Source: Myxococcales bacterium
GTDB taxonomy: Bacteria; Myxococcota_A; UBA9160; SMWR01
DNA: 7,656 bases
Assembly (NCBI GenBank): GCA_022571825.1
Contig: JACZXC010000128.1
Coordinates: 1-7,656, forward strand
Reading direction: 5' to 3'
Below the pieces are notes generated by a model. It saw only the letters and a list, made by a program, of their open reading frames with translations, was not told the origin of the DNA and ran no database searches. This document shows, piece by piece, positions 5,696 through 7,656 of this stretch; position 1 is the stretch's first letter, and each line of letters opens with the position of its first letter. Position numbers and translations under genes: made by a program.

Positions 5696-6346
5696 GTGAT
5701 CCGACACATCTTCTTCGATCTCGACGGAACCTTGACGGATTCCGCCGAGGGAATCACTCGTTGTCTCGCCTACGCCCTCGACTCTCTCGGAGGCGCGCCA
5801 CCGCCACTTCCCGAGCTCCAGCAGTACATCGGATCGCCCTTATCGGAAATCTTCGCGACGCTGCTGGACACAGACGATCGCGACACCCTCGAAAAAGCGA
5901 TTGCTTCCTACCGGGAGCGCTTCGACCGGGTGGGCTACGCGGAGAACCGCGTCTACGGAGGGATCGTCGAGCTGCTCGACGAGCTGCGCGCCCGGGGCTA
6001 CGCGCTCTATGTCGCCACCGCCAAGCGGCAGCGAGACGCCACCCGAGTCGTCGAACACTTCGACCTGATGGAGCGGTTCGCGGCGGTCTTCGGGGTCGAA
6101 CACGACCCCGAGCGCCACGACAAGGCAATGCTGCTCGAGCGTGCGCTGGGCGAATGCGGCGTGGAGCCCGGTCGGGCTGCGATGATCGGCGACCGCTCCG
6201 CCGACATGCTGGCCGCGCGGAGCGCGGGTCTTCGGGGCATCGGTGCGGGCTGGGGTTATGGCTCGCTCGAGGAGCTGCGCGAGTCCCACGCGAGCGCCAT
6301 CGCCAGCTCACCGCAGGCGATCCTCGATCATCTCCCACCCTTGTAG
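5696..6346 (+). CDS. HAD-superfamily hydrolase, phosphoglycolate phosphatase-like, 216 aa
   Basis: Phosphatase of the Gph/PF13419 HAD group. Motif I is FFDLDGTLTD with nucleophile Asp8 and acid/base Asp10. Motif II is YVATAK with Thr108. Motif III is Lys143 in HDKAMLLE. Motif IV is MIGDRSADMLAA with Asp166 and Asp170 binding Mg2+. The cap (about 15-85) is helical, as in phosphoglycolate phosphatase and beta-phosphoglucomutase relatives. I chose the GTG at 5696 because it places the first beta strand (IRHIFFDLDG) at the N-terminus; an upstream ATG at 5594 lies inside the PhyH-type gene and would add about 34 non-family residues. It starts 22 bases after the dioxygenase stop, so the two are probably co-transcribed. 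The ribosome site is weak. The physiological substrate is not evident. Confidence 0.88.
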   Translation: MIRHIFFDLDGTLTDSAEGITRCLAYALDSLGGAPPPLPELQQYIGSPLSEIFATLLDTDDRDTLEKAIASYRERFDRVGYAENRVYGGIVELLDELRARGYALYVATAKRQRDATRVVEHFDLMERFAAVFGVEHDPERHDKAMLLERALGECGVEPGRAAMIGDRSADMLAARSAGLRGIGAGWGYGSLEELRESHASAIASSPQAILDHLPPL

Positions 6347-6460
6347 TGGCGTCTGCCGGTCACCCCAATCTGAAGGCAGGGGATCTCTCATGGCGACGCA
6401 AAAATGCGCTGAGCGACTGAAGATCCTTGACAATGGACACACACGGGAGAAGGCGCCGAC
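6347..6460. other. convergent intergenic spacer
   Basis: 114 bases lie between the ends of the HAD gene (+) and the porin gene (-). A short CGCA-AAAA-TGCG stem (around 6397-6408) is the only palindrome I noticed. It is too small to call a terminator, although a terminator for both strands would be expected here. Confidence 0.4.
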
Positions 6461-7656
6461 TCAGAGTGCGACCTGGAACCGCGCCTGGGCGATGTGGACG
6501 TCGCCGGGCCCTCGCACCTGGCCGAACACGTAGTTGAAGGTGAAGCGCAGGGCCGAAGTGAGCATCCAGTTGAACCCCAGGGTCAGGTCGATCTCGCGTC
6601 CCCCCGAGATGTCTCGGTCGTCGAGATCCAGATAGGACACGCGGGCCGCCAGCTGGAAGGCACCCCAGTCCCCTGTGGAGGGCGCGAACTTCTTCCGGGG
6701 TACGATCCGATCGAAGGCGCCGGTACTCTTGGAGTAGGGACGGCGCTCTCCGGTGACGAGCCAGCTGGCCTCGGCGGTGAAACCCCAGAAGTGGAGATTC
6801 CCGCGTCCGGTATTGCGGTCGAGAAAGGCGTGCATGGTCTCGGCCTGAAGCGAGAGCGGGCCGTGGACCCAGACCGCCTCGGTGCCGATTCGATCGATGT
6901 CCCGCACGCCGGCGATGGTTCCGGTGGTCAGGAACTTGTTGGCCAGAAACGATTCCGGGCCGGTCGAGAACTCGACGGTTCGGCTGTCCCGAAACTGATG
7001 GACGTAGGACATGCCCACCGCGGTCAGGTTCGCGCCGTCTTCCGAGATGGCGGGCAGACCCGTGAGGCGGAAGCCGAGGTCGACATCGTCGTCGCAATGC
7101 TTCGCGAACTCCGACGTGTCGCAGAAGACGCCGATGTGCCAGCGCAGCCGGTCGTCGAGAGTCGTGTCGTGGAGGCTCCCCCCCGTGTTGCGGCCGATGA
7201 CCAGGGCGTTGGGGAGACTCCGCTCCATGAAGGTCAGCCAGCGACGGCTGGTCTGCTGCTCCAGGGAGAAGGGCTCCTTCATGTGGCCGCCCTTCACCGT
7301 TCCCATGGGACCCAGGTCCCTCGCGCCCAGGAAGACGTCGGTGAATTCGGCATCGCTCCCCGCGAACTCGGTCTCGATCTTGAAGAGGCCCTTCTCCAGG
7401 AACTGGCCTTGGGCGACGAGCCGGAACTGGCGGAGCCGGGCACGGGTCCTGGCGTCCCCGGGGGCCGACCCGGGAACCGCGAGGTCGGAGTCCGCGACGG
7501 TGATCCCTGCGTCCAGAAGAAGCCGGCCGCCGACAGAGATCCGGGCGGCTCCGTCGTTGCGCTCGACGTGAATGCCGTCGGTCCAGCGAACGGACCAGTC
7601 CGAGGGGCCGCCGGCACTCGTCTCGGCCGCTAGGGCGGGCAGGGCGGGCAGGGCGG
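6461..7656 (-). CDS. OprP/PF07396-type phosphate-selective porin family protein, 5' end outside the window
   Basis: Outer-membrane beta-barrel channel of the Porin_O_P family. The frame is open from the right edge to TGA 6461-6463, giving about 397 visible residues; the start codon lies outside the window. The first visible residues (ALPALPALAAETSAG) are the end of a signal peptide with an Ala-x-Ala-type cleavage site, so little is missing. Family landmarks: ISVGGRLLLDAG near the N-terminus, RLRQFRLVAQGQFLEKGLFKIE, then the best-conserved block GHMKEPFSLEQQTSRRWLTFMERSLPNALVIGRNTG (around 7280-7190). Repeated amphipathic strands rich in Trp, Phe and Tyr follow. An ATG at 7304-7306 is internal. 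The chain ends ARFQVAL, with Leu rather than the aromatic residue usual at the end of outer-membrane barrels. Substrate is not certain; many members are not phosphate-specific. Confidence 0.88.
   Translation of the reverse strand, partial: ALPALPALAAETSAGGPSDWSVRWTDGIHVERNDGAARISVGGRLLLDAGITVADSDLAVPGSAPGDARTRARLRQFRLVAQGQFLEKGLFKIETEFAGSDAEFTDVFLGARDLGPMGTVKGGHMKEPFSLEQQTSRRWLTFMERSLPNALVIGRNTGGSLHDTTLDDRLRWHIGVFCDTSEFAKHCDDDVDLGFRLTGLPAISEDGANLTAVGMSYVHQFRDSRTVEFSTGPESFLANKFLTTGTIAGVRDIDRIGTEAVWVHGPLSLQAETMHAFLDRNTGRGNLHFWGFTAEASWLVTGERRPYSKSTGAFDRIVPRKKFAPSTGDWGAFQLAARVSYLDLDDRDISGGREIDLTLGFNWMLTSALRFTFNYVFGQVRGPGDVHIAQARFQVAL
7633..7656. repeat. short tandem repeat, 9-base unit, in the porin signal-peptide region
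   Basis: GGGCGGGCA repeats about 2.7 times at the right edge and encodes the Leu-Pro-Ala triplets of the porin signal peptide on the minus strand. It may continue outside the window. Confidence 0.6.

Noticed and set aside
6494..7633. Long plus-strand open frame (379 codons) opposite the porin
   Set aside because: No family features. The opposite strand encodes a clear OprP-type porin with signal peptide and conserved blocks.

Overview
The window is high-GC bacterial DNA with genes packed tightly on both strands. Several features suggest a Gram-negative heterotroph from the broad deltaproteobacterial or Myxococcota/Binatota range: an OprP-type outer-membrane porin, several alpha/beta hydrolases, a phytanoyl-CoA dioxygenase and a COG3687 metal-dependent hydrolase. 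No rRNA or other marker gene is present, so this placement is inference only. I see no mobile element, tRNA, rRNA or CRISPR array.

Layout from left to right: (1) an alpha/beta hydrolase on + that enters from the left edge (to 910). (2) A minus-strand pair made of an intact 57-residue ribbon-helix-helix regulator (1353-1180) and, overlapping its end, the remnant of a VOC/glyoxalase-fold gene (1187-921). The regulator has a consensus -10 box that would give a leaderless mRNA, inside an inverted repeat that looks like an autoregulatory operator. (3) On +, a two-domain rhodanese/SseA-type sulfurtransferase (1460-2302). (4) On -, a three-gene operon reading 4665 to 2350: COG3687 metal-dependent hydrolase, membrane-anchored alpha/beta hydrolase (ATGA overlap), and a membrane-anchored 176-residue protein. 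(5) Divergent from that operon, on +, a PhyH-type 2-oxoglutarate/Fe(II) dioxygenase (4837-5673), followed 22 bases later by a HAD phosphatase (5696-6346). (6) On -, an OprP-type porin (6461 to the right edge), whose first codons lie outside the window.

The standout is the sulfurtransferase. An in-frame UGA at 2174-2176 sits exactly where the family has its catalytic cysteine. The frame then continues for 41 codons of well-conserved rhodanese C-terminus to a second stop, giving 280 residues, the normal family length. Directly after the UGA the RNA can fold into a hairpin with apical loop GGUCU, starting 18 nucleotides after the UGA. As I recall it, this is the same loop and the same spacing as the E. 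coli fdhF SECIS. The best reading is a selenocysteine-containing rhodanese (Sec239) rather than a truncated gene. A standard gene caller would stop at 2176 and remove the active site.

The remaining genes look like ordinary accessory metabolism (lipid or xenobiotic hydrolysis and oxidation, uptake across the outer membrane). The sequence gives no firm link between them and the selenoprotein.
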